Source: Aureibaculum flavum (GTDB lineage: Bacteria; Bacteroidota; Bacteroidia; Flavobacteriales; Flavobacteriaceae). From it: a stretch of DNA of 64,000 nt. The notes under the pieces were generated by a model that saw only the letters and a list, made by a program, of their open reading frames with translations, made no database searches and was not told the DNA's origin. The stretch covers positions 496,001 through 560,000 of the forward strand of contig NZ_JAEHFJ010000001.1 in the NCBI RefSeq assembly GCF_016406085.1, read 5' to 3'. Positions 27,117-36,984 of this stretch are shown piece after piece; within the stretch, counting starts at the first letter, position 1; each line of letters begins with the position of its first letter. The position numbers were made by a program, and so were the translations under genes.

Positions 27117-28655
27117 TTATCCTAACCACCCTTCTCTATCCAAACTTCTATACTGAATGGCTTCTGAGATATGATCAGGCTTTACGGTTTCAGAATTATC
27201 TAAATCAGCAACGGTTCTTGCTACTTTCAATATTCTGTCATAAGCTCTGGCAGATAGATTTAAACGTTCCATCGCCGTTTTTAATAAAGACGTTGAAGCC
27301 TCATCTAACTTACAATATTTACGAATTTGCTTCACATTCATCTGTGCGTTATAGTGCACTTTCTGACTGCCTTCAAACCTATTCGTCTGCAATTGTCGTG
27401 CCATGGTAACTCGCTCTCTTATAACTTTACTAGACTCTCCTTTTCGCTCTTCAGAAAGCTTTTCAAAAGGTACAGGCTGTACTTCTATGTGAATATCTAT
27501 CCGATCTAACAATGGACCTGACACTTTACTTAAGTACCTTTGCATCTCTGTAGGTGAAGAAGTTACATGACCTGGAGTATCGTTAAAATAACCACTTGGA
27601 CTTGGATTCATACTCGCCACCAACATAAAACTACTGGGATAGGTAACTGTAAATTTTGCACGTGAAATAGTAACTTCCCGATCCTCTAATGGCTGTCGCA
27701 TTACCTCTAAAACCGTGCGTTTAAATTCTGGTAATTCATCTAAAAATAACACACCATTGTGAGATAATGATATTTCTCCCGGTTGTGGATACGCTCCACC
27801 TCCAACCAATGCGACATCACTTATTGTATGATGCGGCGAACGAAACGGACGTTGCCCCATTAACCCTGAGTTTGCTTGCACCCTACCCACTACAGAATGT
27901 ATTTTGGTAGTTTCTAACGCCTCATGCAAGGTCATTGGCGGTAAAATACTCGGTAAACGCTTGGCCAACATGGTTTTTCCAGAACCTGGAGGACCGATTA
28001 GAATAATATTATGACCACCAGAAGCGGCAATTTCCATACATCTTTTAATAGATTCCTGTCCTTTTACATCTGAAAAGTCAAATTCAGGATGCTCTAAATT
28101 ATCTTCAAATTCTTTTTTAGTATCAACAATAGTAGGTGTTAAGGTAGAATTTCCTTCAAAAAAATCAATAACCTCTTTTATGTTTTCTACACCATATACC
28201 TCTAAGTCCTCAACAATTGCAGCTTCTTTAGCATTCTGTTTTGGTAAAATAAAACCTTTATACCCTTCTTCTTTAGCTTTAATTGCAATTGGCAGCACAC
28301 CACGAATAGGTTGTAAACCACCATCCAATGACAGTTCTCCCATTATCAAATAGTCTGAAATGGTATCACCTTTAATTTGTGAAGAAGCTTTCAATATACC
28401 AACAGCTAAGGTTAAATCATAAGCGGCTCCTTCTTTTCGCATATCGGCAGGAGCCATATTTATGGTAATTTTCTTCCCTGGAATACTATAGCCATTGTTT
28501 TTTAGAGCAGCAGCAATCCTAAAATTACTTTCTTTTACTGCATTATCGGGCAAACCCACCAAATGATAACCAACACCCTTATCAATATTTACCTCAACGG
28601 TAATTGTGGTCGCTTCTACACCAAAAACTGCACTGCCATAGACTTTAGTTAACAT
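27117..28655 (-). CDS. YifB family Mg-chelatase-like AAA ATPase (ComM-type)
   Basis: 512-residue AAA+ protein: an N-terminal LonC-like S5 domain (GVEATTITVEVNIDKGVGYHLVGLPD; SLDGGLQPIRGVLP), Walker A GPPGSGKTMLAK, Walker B LFLDELPEF, a sensor region VASMNPSPSGY, and a C-terminal MgCh domain with LSARAYDRILKVARTVADL. In Vibrio and others ComM is a branch-migration helicase for natural transformation; the YifB family in Bacteroidota is conserved but untested. The start overlaps the upstream acyltransferase gene by 11 bp. Confidence 0.92.
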   Translation of the reverse strand: MLTKVYGSAVFGVEATTITVEVNIDKGVGYHLVGLPDNAVKESNFRIAAALKNNGYSIPGKKITINMAPADMRKEGAAYDLTLAVGILKASSQIKGDTISDYLIMGELSLDGGLQPIRGVLPIAIKAKEEGYKGFILPKQNAKEAAIVEDLEVYGVENIKEVIDFFEGNSTLTPTIVDTKKEFEDNLEHPEFDFSDVKGQESIKRCMEIAASGGHNIILIGPPGSGKTMLAKRLPSILPPMTLHEALETTKIHSVVGRVQANSGLMGQRPFRSPHHTISDVALVGGGAYPQPGEISLSHNGVLFLDELPEFKRTVLEVMRQPLEDREVTISRAKFTVTYPSSFMLVASMNPSPSGYFNDTPGHVTSSPTEMQRYLSKVSGPLLDRIDIHIEVQPVPFEKLSEERKGESSKVIRERVTMARQLQTNRFEGSQKVHYNAQMNVKQIRKYCKLDEASTSLLKTAMERLNLSARAYDRILKVARTVADLDNSETVKPDHISEAIQYRSLDREGWLG

Positions 28656-29775
28656 TTCGTTGTTTGTTTATAACGGGATTTGCATACATCTTCAGTAAAC
28701 GCTCTTGGATATCAAGGTCATTACTTTGGGATTGCATGTATTCTTTAAACTCATTTAAATTTTCTCGTGTGTAAAAATCGACAAAGAGGTTGGTTTTATG
28801 CAACATATCATAAGCCATATAATTGGTTTTAAATAACTTGTAGTTTTTATACACCAATCTATCCATTTCATCGGCAATCGCCCTAACTGTTGATTTTAAA
28901 TCGCCTGAAAAATCAATCTTTTCAACATTTAGCTTTTCAAAATGTAAGCTTACATCACCCTTAGGTTCTTCAACACCTCTAATTATACTATTTATATTTT
29001 CGAATTTTGCTTTTTTATAACGACCTAACTCATCTTTTGTCTGCAACTCCACTGCTTTTTCAACCGCACAAGGTTCATATTCGTAAGATACGGAAGATAT
29101 TACAATATGTAAGTCTTTTAAGGATTGTTTCAAGTTACTGCCACCACTCATTAACAGCATCCGCACTAAACCCGGAAAAGTTTTGTCGTTACCATCTTTT
29201 GTACGTCCATTACCCTGAGCTATCCATGAAGAAACCTTTTTATGAGAAATAGAATATCGTAAATAGGCAGATAAATTCTTGGCATTTTGCAACAACTCCA
29301 CACGAGTACCCGATCTAAAAACCGTATACATGTTGTTCAATTTTGCCACACGTTCCATTACAGAATTTACAATGAGGTTATCGCCTAAAGAGATTTCAGT
29401 AAACGGATACCCTCTATGATATAATGTATATTGCAACAAACCTGAATCTAAAAAGATATCGCGATGGTTAGAAATGTATAAGTTATTCCCTGCTTTAGCT
29501 ACGTCTTCTAGGCCTGTGATGTGTAAATTATGAATAGAATTTTCGATCAACGAACGAATCATCGGTTCAATAAAGTTGACTTGAAAATCGGCACAATTAT
29601 TACATTTATTTAGTTTATATACAATCTCCTCATCTGACCAATCAGGATAAATATAACGTACCCCATTTTTAAATTTAGTATTGGTAGTTAACCATTGTAA
29701 GGCAGCATCAATCTGCTGTTGATTGTAAGGTGCAATGGTTTCAAAAATAGTAGCAATTTCTTTGGTTATTGTCAT
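28645..29775 (-). CDS. PlsC-like acyltransferase (1-acylglycerol-3-phosphate acyltransferase family)
   Basis: 376-residue glycerolipid-type acyltransferase. Catalytic motif I reads SNHRDIFLD; the Asp sits one residue later than in the textbook HX4D box, as in other Bacteroidota members of this subgroup as far as I recall. Motif III is represented by AQGNGRTKDGNDKTFPGLV. No N-terminal membrane helix is evident, so it may be a peripheral enzyme. It sits between a PaaK-like ligase gene (149 bp upstream) and yifB (overlap), hinting at lipid or acyl-group metabolism, but the substrate is open. Confidence 0.8.
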   Translation of the reverse strand: MTITKEIATIFETIAPYNQQQIDAALQWLTTNTKFKNGVRYIYPDWSDEEIVYKLNKCNNCADFQVNFIEPMIRSLIENSIHNLHITGLEDVAKAGNNLYISNHRDIFLDSGLLQYTLYHRGYPFTEISLGDNLIVNSVMERVAKLNNMYTVFRSGTRVELLQNAKNLSAYLRYSISHKKVSSWIAQGNGRTKDGNDKTFPGLVRMLLMSGGSNLKQSLKDLHIVISSVSYEYEPCAVEKAVELQTKDELGRYKKAKFENINSIIRGVEEPKGDVSLHFEKLNVEKIDFSGDLKSTVRAIADEMDRLVYKNYKLFKTNYMAYDMLHKTNLFVDFYTRENLNEFKEYMQSQSNDLDIQERLLKMYANPVINKQRNVN

Positions 29776-29924
29776 ATAATGATTTGATTATACCTGTTTC
29801 TATTGGCCGTAGGCTCATTGTATCTTGTAATACAGCTTAAAAAACGGGAACTTTATTTACATCTTAGACTTGATGCAACAATATTTTTTTTTAAAAATAT
29901 GGCATTTCCAATCAATATACAAAA

Positions 29925-31220
29925 TTATCTTTTATCAATAAACAAAATAGGTTTTCTGCTCATTTTAGGGAATTTCAACGCATTAATAGACTCAATATCA
30001 TGTATTTCCAACGTTGGCAATACTCTTAACTTGGCACGACAATGGTCTTTAATACGGTCTAATAATTCGTGGGAAGGTGATTCTGTTCCAATTTTTATCA
30101 AGATCTCATCCGTACCAATGTCATTATGAGAAATTTCTATGATGTAATTTTCAATGGCATCAAAATCATTTAACAAATCGTATAAAGCTGGTGGATATAA
30201 CGTGGTGCCCTTATATTTTACCATTTGTTTTTTTCTACCCATAACAGGACTCATACGCATTGTATTTCTACCACAAGCACATGGTTCTCGATGCTCTCTA
30301 AGAATATCTCCCGTTTTAAACCGCAGTAATGGCATTCCTTCAACACCTAAGGTAGTAATGGTTAATTCGCCATACTCACCTTCTTTTACTGGATTGTTAT
30401 CGTCATCTAAAATTTCGGTTATAATCAGTTCAGGATGATGATGCCCGCCTTGCTTAGCTTCACATTCTGTAAAAGCCGTACTCATTTCTGTGGATGCATA
30501 GGTAGAAAACAAATCAATTTTCCACTTTGAAGTTATTTTATTCGCCAACAGATTCAATGAAAAATCTTCATTACGCAATGACTCTCCAATACAGATGACC
30601 CCTTTAACGCTAGACGCATTGTAATCTATATTGTTGGCCTCGGCATAAGCAATCAATTTTAATAAAAAAGAAGGTACTGCAATTAAATACTTGGGATTAA
30701 ATTTTAAAATTGAATCCCATTGTAATTCAGGTATACCCGCTCCTACCCTAATAATACTTGCTCCTAATTTTCTAACTCCTAAAAAATACGCCAAACCTGC
30801 AACAAATCGCCTGTCCATCGTTGTCATTAGCTGCACAGTGTCATTTTTAGTAACACCAGCACAGGCAAAAGAAATGGCTTCGTTATAGGCCAACCGATCT
30901 AAATCAGCATCAGTCAATGCGAATGTAACGGGATTACCCATGGTGCCTGAAGTGGTAACATAATCTACAATATCGTTTTTAGGCACACATAAAAAATCAT
31001 CGTTATGGAGCTGCAAATCATCTTTGGTAGTAACCGGAATTTTAGCTAAATCAGACAGTGTCTTAATGCTAGAAATAGCTATGTTTTTGGTGGCAAATAC
31101 ATTTTTATAGTACTTAGAATTTGCTTGAAGATACGTTAATAAGATCTGTAATTTCTCTTCCTGAAAATGTTGAATTTCAGCAGTAGATTTAGTTTCAATA
31201 GTTGGCGTCATGCAATACAT
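29925..31220 (-). CDS. PaaK-like AMP-forming acyl-CoA ligase / adenylating enzyme
   Basis: Adenylate-forming enzyme of the phenylacetate-CoA ligase group (431 residues). Motifs: TTSGTMGNPV (phosphate loop), STYASTEMSTAFTEC (adenine binding), LLRFKTGD (ribose-binding Asp) and ACGRNTMRMSPVMGRKKQMVKYKGT, which includes a Cys-rich PaaK-type hinge. The C-terminal domain is short, typical of PaaK. It activates an aromatic or long-chain carboxylate; the exact acid is not predictable. The neighbouring acyltransferase suggests that the activated acyl group may enter a lipid. Confidence 0.85.
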   Translation of the reverse strand: MYCMTPTIETKSTAEIQHFQEEKLQILLTYLQANSKYYKNVFATKNIAISSIKTLSDLAKIPVTTKDDLQLHNDDFLCVPKNDIVDYVTTSGTMGNPVTFALTDADLDRLAYNEAISFACAGVTKNDTVQLMTTMDRRFVAGLAYFLGVRKLGASIIRVGAGIPELQWDSILKFNPKYLIAVPSFLLKLIAYAEANNIDYNASSVKGVICIGESLRNEDFSLNLLANKITSKWKIDLFSTYASTEMSTAFTECEAKQGGHHHPELIITEILDDDNNPVKEGEYGELTITTLGVEGMPLLRFKTGDILREHREPCACGRNTMRMSPVMGRKKQMVKYKGTTLYPPALYDLLNDFDAIENYIIEISHNDIGTDEILIKIGTESPSHELLDRIKDHCRAKLRVLPTLEIHDIESINALKFPKMSRKPILFIDKR

Positions 31221-31454
31221 ATGTGAGCGGGCTAAAGTATGAAAAAAGTGGACAGTAAAAAAAGTTTACAGCAGGCAGTATTTAGTTCTCTAGCTTTTTT
31301 AACTGTTTATAACACGCCTTTAATAAAAATAACATATGTAACAGAGTAGTGTTTCTAGCCCTTTTTTAAAATTAGAATTTATTTTAACAGAATATTAAGA
31401 AGTTGGCAAGGTTTTAGATAAACCTCTACTTTTACTAACGAAAACTTTAATAAA

Positions 31455-32018
31455 ATGAGAAAACTACAACTTTTAAGCCTATTCACTATCATTTCTTTAA
31501 CCTCAGCTTTCGCTCAAGAAGAGTGTGATCAATTTAAAACAGAACTAAATAAAAAGGAAGCCAAAATTGCAACTCAAAAAGATGCCATTGCAAAACAACA
31601 AAAAGAAATAGCATACTATAAAGAAACACTCCATTTAATTAATTCTAAAATTTCTACGGAAAGTAACGATGTTACCTTTAAAATTACGTCAGCAACTGGA
31701 GATGCGAACACTGCAGAAATACATGTAGAAGGAATAATGATAAATAAAGGCGTATTGAGAATGATGCAGATTGGGAGAACAGAAGCTTTTGACCCAAAAG
31801 GAAATAGCTTAAAGTACTCAAAACTGAACATTGGACTTGGTAGACGTGTAGATAAATTATTTAATGATGTTCCTGTAAAATTCTCTGCTACATTAAAAGG
31901 AGCAATAGAAGGAACTCCATTTATTAAAAGCTTAGTCGTTGAATTTTATACAAAAAGTAATGGTCCACAAAAAACAATAAGTGTTGCTTTTAAAAATATA
32001 CCTGTTGTTTGGAAATAA
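31455..32018 (+). CDS. Hypothetical exported coiled-coil/beta protein
   Basis: Unrecognised 187-residue protein with a signal peptide (about 1-20, ending AFAQ), a charged coiled-coil (about 25-65, Lys/Glu/Gln-rich with repeated KQQKEIA-type heptads) and a C-terminal beta-rich domain (VTFKITSATGDANTAEIHVEG onward) with alternating hydrophobic strands. Such proteins often sit in the periplasm as adaptor-like factors. The 234-bp gap upstream contains no other gene. Confidence 0.7.
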   Translation: MRKLQLLSLFTIISLTSAFAQEECDQFKTELNKKEAKIATQKDAIAKQQKEIAYYKETLHLINSKISTESNDVTFKITSATGDANTAEIHVEGIMINKGVLRMMQIGRTEAFDPKGNSLKYSKLNIGLGRRVDKLFNDVPVKFSATLKGAIEGTPFIKSLVVEFYTKSNGPQKTISVAFKNIPVVWK

Positions 32019-32093
32019 CACATATGACGCTTCACTTTTTATGGTAGAAAATGTACATTTATGCAACACAACTTAAGCAGCAACTTTATATAC

Positions 32094-33296
32094 ATGAAAA
32101 TCATTATAGCCATTCTATTATTTCAATTACCCTTAATTACTATGGGTCAAACTTTAGAACCCGCTGAAACCATTGAAACTGTTGAAGTGGAGCACTATGA
32201 AGAAATGGAAAGTTCTAAAAAATTCTTGTTCCAAGGAAAACTTAAAAAGGGTCTCAAAGAAGGGGCATGGATTACATATTACAATCCCAAATATTTTACA
32301 ACCCAAAAGGACACCCTTTATATTTTCTCAGAAGGTACTTATGTTAATGGAGTAAAAAATGGTACTTGGAAATACTATGGAGAACCAAGAGGGATTGCAA
32401 AAGAAAATTATAGAATTAAATACCCCAACATAGACTCAATTGTGCATTTTAATAATGGTATTAATGCTAAAACCTATACGTTCGATTATTTTAATCAACT
32501 TGAAAATGAAATTGAACGAAATGATTCTACCCATATAAAAACAACATTTTACCCCCGAAAAGTTAATTGGAATAAAAACTTTAGAACCGACACCCTATTT
32601 AAATACAAATCAATTACTTATTTAAAAAAAAATTTAATTGTTGAGAGTTTTTTTAGAGAAAATGGTAGTCAAATCAAAGAAATTTTTACTAACGATTATG
32701 AAAGTAATACACTTTCAAAAAACTTTAACGGTTATTTATCATATTATAGAACTTCTTACGAAAAAACATATTCCATTTATACCTATTATAAAAACGGGCA
32801 GGTTATAAGAGAGAAAGATTATGTTGATAATAGACTTTACAATATGAAGTGTTATAATGAAGATGGAGAGCCAGTTGAAATGGGCACATTTAAAAATGGC
32901 AATGGTGTACTTTATTCCAGAAGTTTAAAGAAAGTGAACAACAAATATCAGTTTAAAAACACTATAAATATGGCAAAAACATATGTTGATGGGTTGTTAA
33001 CACAGCTCTGTTATGATTATAACACCCCCATTACTAGTTGGAAAAATGGTGACAATTGCCCTAAAAAGAACATAATATTTCACCACCCAAACGGTAAAAT
33101 ATTCTTAGACGAAATTTACAATGATAACAAACTTTATGATGTAAGGTATTTTGACAAAAACTTTAACTTTCTATACATAGGAAGCTTTAAGAAAGGTAAT
33201 GGATGGTTGAAAAGGTATAAGTTAGGTAGCGACAAACCTTATCTCGAAGAACTTTATAATGATGGGATTTTAATTCAAACGAAGAAATTATTATAA
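32094..33296 (+). CDS. Exported protein with MORN/YwqK-type repeats
   Basis: Signal peptide MKIIIAILLFQLPLITMGQ, then repeated beta-hairpin units of the YwqK/MORN kind (KGLKEGAWITYYNP, EGTYVNGVKNGTWKYYGE, YYKNGQVIREKDY, FHHPNGKIFLDEIYNDNKLYDV). Database names such as toxin-antitoxin YwqK antitoxin derive from the repeat only and should not be read as function. The start was moved to the ATG before the hydrophobic signal; the track-type longer start at 32061 adds eleven polar residues. Probably a surface or periplasmic binding protein. Confidence 0.8.
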   Translation: MKIIIAILLFQLPLITMGQTLEPAETIETVEVEHYEEMESSKKFLFQGKLKKGLKEGAWITYYNPKYFTTQKDTLYIFSEGTYVNGVKNGTWKYYGEPRGIAKENYRIKYPNIDSIVHFNNGINAKTYTFDYFNQLENEIERNDSTHIKTTFYPRKVNWNKNFRTDTLFKYKSITYLKKNLIVESFFRENGSQIKEIFTNDYESNTLSKNFNGYLSYYRTSYEKTYSIYTYYKNGQVIREKDYVDNRLYNMKCYNEDGEPVEMGTFKNGNGVLYSRSLKKVNNKYQFKNTINMAKTYVDGLLTQLCYDYNTPITSWKNGDNCPKKNIIFHHPNGKIFLDEIYNDNKLYDVRYFDKNFNFLYIGSFKKGNGWLKRYKLGSDKPYLEELYNDGILIQTKKLL

Positions 33297-33317
33297 ATTT
33301 GAAATAGCTAAATGATT

Positions 33318-34820
33318 TCAAAAAAGTTGAGGACAACGATACATTTCCATGGTTTCTTCCATTGTTTTCTTTAATCGGCGTATCAATTCTTGAATTTCTC
33401 CTGCATTATAAGATGCAAAACCAATACGGATACAATTATGGCCTAACTTGGCACTATCGTATCGTTGCCAATTGCCAATTTCTAATTGGTTTTTTTTAGC
33501 CACTTCAGCAACAGTTGCCCAAGAATAATTTGAATTCAATTTTGCCCAAACCGCCATTCCTCCTATTGGCGTATCAAACGTAATACAACTGCCCAATTCC
33601 TCTTTTAGCAGTTTACAAAACAAGTTACGTCGTTGCTGATTAATTTTCATCACCTTACGAATATGCCGATCTAAATCGCCCGACTTTATAAAATCAGCAA
33701 ACGTCAATTCTAACAATGCATCCCCTTGCCTGTCTACAATACCTCTTAATTTCGAGGCTTCATCTACAAATTCTTTAGAAGCAATTAAATAACCAATTCT
33801 AAAAACAGGAGCCACCGTTTTACAAACCGAACCAATGTATATTACGTTTCCGTTGGTATCGTGACTCGCTAATGGTAAAATTGGAGCGTGGTTATAATTA
33901 AAATCGTAATCGTAATCATCTTCAATAATTGCAAAATTATAGTGTTTTGCAAGGTTTAAAAGATGAATTCGTCTTTTGGCGGAAAGCGTTACGGTTGTTG
34001 GGTGATGATGGTGCGAAGTAACATATACCGCCTTTATTTGTTTTCGTTTACACAATTTTTCAATGGCATCAGTTACTATTCCGTCTTTGTCTACCAAAAC
34101 ACGTTCTAAGGTAGCGTGTTGATTTAAAAAAGTAGTATCTGCTGACAAATAATTGGTGTTTCCTACCACCACTACATCATCTTTTTGCAGCAGTAATTGT
34201 GAAGATAAATAAATTCCCATTTGGCTACCCCGCGTTATCAATACATTTTCCTTAGAAATATGTAAACCTCTAGTTTCATTTAAGTAAGCCACTAAAACTT
34301 CTCGCAACGTATCATTACCATAGGTAGAACCGTAAGATAAGTGTTCACAAACGCTTTTTTTGGAAGAAATCCGTCGATAGGTTCTTGCAATTTCATCCAT
34401 GGGCGTTAATCTCGCATCTGAAATACCATCATCCAAATACATGAAATTCTCCTTTCTTATGAGAAGGTTTTTAGGTGAAATAGTATTCTTATAAAAAGAA
34501 AAGCCGGCATTTATTTTTAAATCAGAAACTTCTGTATCCTTTAACTTTTGCTGATTCAATACTGGTAAATTACGATGGACAAAAGTTCCTTTTTTAGGAA
34601 TACTTTCTACCCATCCTTGAAGCAACAACTCTTCATAACAAGCAACAATAGTTTTCCGATGCACATTTAATTGTGCTGCCAATGTTCTACTACCAGGAAG
34701 TTTGGTGGTAGGCACCAAGGTTTGATTTTTTATCAACTGAATTATTTGATTAGACAATTGTAAATACAATGCCTGATTGCTTTTTCTATCAAATTGAATA
34801 CTGGTTTTGTATGGAAACAT
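33318..34820 (-). CDS. MocR/PdxR-type transcriptional regulator (GntR HTH fused to aminotransferase)
   Basis: 500 residues: an N-terminal winged helix of the GntR family (about 12-75, with TTKLPGSRTLAAQLNVHRKTIVACYEEL) joined to a fold-type I aminotransferase domain. PLP contacts are visible: IIEDDYDYDF and the Lys in IGSVCKTVAPVFRIGYL. Such regulators usually sense PLP or amino compounds and control divergent genes. Here the divergent neighbours are a DinB-family gene, a GNAT acetyltransferase and a pyridoxamine-oxidase-fold protein; the last is a plausible target. Confidence 0.92.
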   Translation of the reverse strand: MFPYKTSIQFDRKSNQALYLQLSNQIIQLIKNQTLVPTTKLPGSRTLAAQLNVHRKTIVACYEELLLQGWVESIPKKGTFVHRNLPVLNQQKLKDTEVSDLKINAGFSFYKNTISPKNLLIRKENFMYLDDGISDARLTPMDEIARTYRRISSKKSVCEHLSYGSTYGNDTLREVLVAYLNETRGLHISKENVLITRGSQMGIYLSSQLLLQKDDVVVVGNTNYLSADTTFLNQHATLERVLVDKDGIVTDAIEKLCKRKQIKAVYVTSHHHHPTTVTLSAKRRIHLLNLAKHYNFAIIEDDYDYDFNYNHAPILPLASHDTNGNVIYIGSVCKTVAPVFRIGYLIASKEFVDEASKLRGIVDRQGDALLELTFADFIKSGDLDRHIRKVMKINQQRRNLFCKLLKEELGSCITFDTPIGGMAVWAKLNSNYSWATVAEVAKKNQLEIGNWQRYDSAKLGHNCIRIGFASYNAGEIQELIRRLKKTMEETMEMYRCPQLF

Positions 34821-34899
34821 CTGGACTATTGATTATATCTATTCTGGATGATTATAACAGTCCACAAATATATTATTTTTGAAGTATAAAACAACCGAA

Positions 34900-35418
34900 A
34901 TGACAAAACTAGACTTAAACTCATCAGAATTTGATGACTATTATTTTAGATATATTGATAAGTTATCCAACAAAACGGAACTTAGAAAAGGCTTTGAAAC
35001 TGGAAAAATAACAATAATTAACTTTTTTGAATCCATACCTAAAAAAAAATTAACGCATCGTTATCAACCAGAAAAATGGAGCATCAAAGAAATATTACAA
35101 CACTTAATAGATACCGAACGTATTTTTATGTATCGGTGTTTTAGAATTGCCAGACAAGATAAAACGGCCTTGGCAGGATACGATCAAGATGATTACATTG
35201 CACCCTCTGGAGCGGATGAAAAAACGATTGCCAATTTACTAAACGAGTTTACTACAAACCGTAACCATTCCATTTCATTATTAAACAGTTTAACCGACCA
35301 AAATTTAGCTTTTGTAGGGAATTCTAGCGGTAGTGCAATGTCAGCAAGAGCAGCCGCCTTTACTATTATAGGTCATGACATTTGGCATATGGAAACCATT
35401 CAAAATAAATATTTATAG
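34900..35418 (+). CDS. DinB-family four-helix-bundle protein
   Basis: Putative metal-dependent enzyme of the DinB/YfiT superfamily (often bacillithiol or mycothiol transferase-like). Metal-ligand histidines are present in ILQHLIDTER and GHDIWHMETI; the KWSIKEI motif near residue 65 is also typical. 172 residues from the ATG at 34900; a TTG 21 bp upstream is a poor alternative. TATTTTTG (34874-34881) matches the -7 promoter consensus and would give a short leader. Divergent from the MocR regulator, which may control it. Confidence 0.85.
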   Translation: MTKLDLNSSEFDDYYFRYIDKLSNKTELRKGFETGKITIINFFESIPKKKLTHRYQPEKWSIKEILQHLIDTERIFMYRCFRIARQDKTALAGYDQDDYIAPSGADEKTIANLLNEFTTNRNHSISLLNSLTDQNLAFVGNSSGSAMSARAAAFTIIGHDIWHMETIQNKYL

Positions 35419-35612
35419 TTTGTTAGCAATAAGACCCAATTTCGAACATTGCAACAAAGCTTTACCAAACACAGCCACTGATGCCATGAATACCGAGATA
35501 TTTAAAAAGATATCTCCAGAAAAAAGATAAAATAAAAAATGTTATATATTCAACACGTATTAGTTACACACAAAACAATGATCCAAGAAAATTAAGATTA
35601 AAAAAAGCATTA

Positions 35613-36134
35613 ATGGTTACGATAAAAAAAGCTACGGCAAAGAATATAGCAGTATTAGCCTCATTGGCAAATAAGACATTCTCTGAATCTCATGGTGGTT
35701 ATATTGATGATAAAAAAGATTTATTAAACTATGTTAACGAAAATTTTTCAGTTTCTAAAACAGAACAAGACTTTAACAATCCTAAAAACTTGTTTTATAT
35801 TATATATGTAGAAGGTTTACCAGCTGGTTATGCTAAATTAATAGTAAACGAGCATCAAGAAAATGTAGTTTCAAAAAACAACTGTAGATTAGAAAGAATC
35901 TACATTTTAAATGATTTTATACCCTTAAAAATTGGGCAACAATTACTACACTTTTTAGAGGCGGAAGCTAAAATATTACAATTAGATACCATGTGGCTTT
36001 CTGTTTATATAAAAAATTATAGGGCCATCAGATTCTACGAAAGAAATGAATTTAAAAACGTGGGCGAATATATTTTTAAGGTTAATGGTAAAGGATATGA
36101 AAATATAATTTTCTCAAAAAAAATAGCACAATGA
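35613..36134 (+). CDS. GNAT-family N-acetyltransferase
   Basis: 173-residue acetyltransferase. Motif A is seen as CRLERIYILNDFIPLKIGQQLLHFLEAEA, with the acetyl-CoA pyrophosphate loop slightly degenerate (PLKIGQQ), and motif B as MWLSVYIKNYRAIRFYERNEF. The acceptor amine is unknown. Its stop overlaps the start of the next gene by four bases (ATGA). The 194-bp gap upstream holds only a small GAGATAT/ATATCTC hairpin near 35491-35510. Confidence 0.87.
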   Translation: MVTIKKATAKNIAVLASLANKTFSESHGGYIDDKKDLLNYVNENFSVSKTEQDFNNPKNLFYIIYVEGLPAGYAKLIVNEHQENVVSKNNCRLERIYILNDFIPLKIGQQLLHFLEAEAKILQLDTMWLSVYIKNYRAIRFYERNEFKNVGEYIFKVNGKGYENIIFSKKIAQ

Positions 36135-36793
36135 AATCCTATTCAAAATCGAAATTAAACAGGGTAAAACGTGGACAAATCAGAGCTACGTATGACGTTG
36201 AAAAGATAAACACCATTTTAGATGCCGGTTTTATAGGCTATGTGAGTTATGTTTACGAAGGCGGAGCCATTACATTACCCATGGCGTATGGAAGAAAAGA
36301 CAACAAAGTGTATTTGCATGGCTCGCAAGCCAACAGAATGCTACTCGCTTTAGTAGAAGCAAAACAAATGAGCATGACAGTTATGCATTTAGATGCATTG
36401 GTGTTGGCACGTTCTGGTTTACACCATTCTGTAAATTACCGTTCTGCAACGGTATTTGGTACGGTAAAAAAAATAGTAAATCCAAAAGAAAAAGAGGCCG
36501 CTCTATTCTGTTTTATGGAACATATGATGAAAGGACGTTGGGATGGTATTAGACCCATGCACCCAGAAGAAATTGACCGAACCTTGGTGGTAGAAATGAC
36601 TATTGAAACCGCCTCTGCTAAAATAAGAGATGTGGGTGTAGGTGACGAACCTGAAGATTACGAATTAGAAGTGTGGGCAGGTTTAGTTCCCCTAAAGCAA
36701 GTAGCCGAATACCCAATTGCTGATAAAGGCTTACCTCAACAACTAGAAATTCCGAAACATGTATTGGATTATTATGAGCAACGCAAAGCTTGA
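36131..36793 (+). CDS. Pyridoxamine 5'-phosphate oxidase-fold flavin-binding protein (NimA-like)
   Basis: 220-residue split-barrel FMN-binding protein of the group that includes NimA-type nitroreductase-like proteins. Family elements: the N-terminal KRGQIRATYDVEKINTILDAGFIGYVSYVYEG, LPMAYGRKDNKVYLHGSQANRML and the MHLDALVLARSGLHHSVNYRSATVFG block, with a His that could act in catalysis. Coupled to the GNAT gene (4-bp overlap) and located in a group divergent from the MocR regulator, a recurrent partner of PLP- or amine-related genes. Confidence 0.85.
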   Translation: MKSYSKSKLNRVKRGQIRATYDVEKINTILDAGFIGYVSYVYEGGAITLPMAYGRKDNKVYLHGSQANRMLLALVEAKQMSMTVMHLDALVLARSGLHHSVNYRSATVFGTVKKIVNPKEKEAALFCFMEHMMKGRWDGIRPMHPEEIDRTLVVEMTIETASAKIRDVGVGDEPEDYELEVWAGLVPLKQVAEYPIADKGLPQQLEIPKHVLDYYEQRKA

Positions 36794-36984
36794 AAATTCG
36801 TGGACTACTAATGGAAAGTGCTGAAAACACATTGATATAAATACCACATAAATTTAATTTATTAACTTTGAATACCTTGTTACTTGAAGAAATCTGTATC
36901 TAAATGGCTACTTTTTTTTTTATTTAGCAATTAAATTTGACGATAGACACTTAAAAAACGAGTGATTGCAAATATGACTTTATT

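Noticed and set aside
31455-33296. Toxin-antitoxin pair suggested by the YwqK label
   Set aside because: The YwqK/MORN repeat protein is exported and its neighbour is an exported coiled-coil protein; nothing resembles a toxin.
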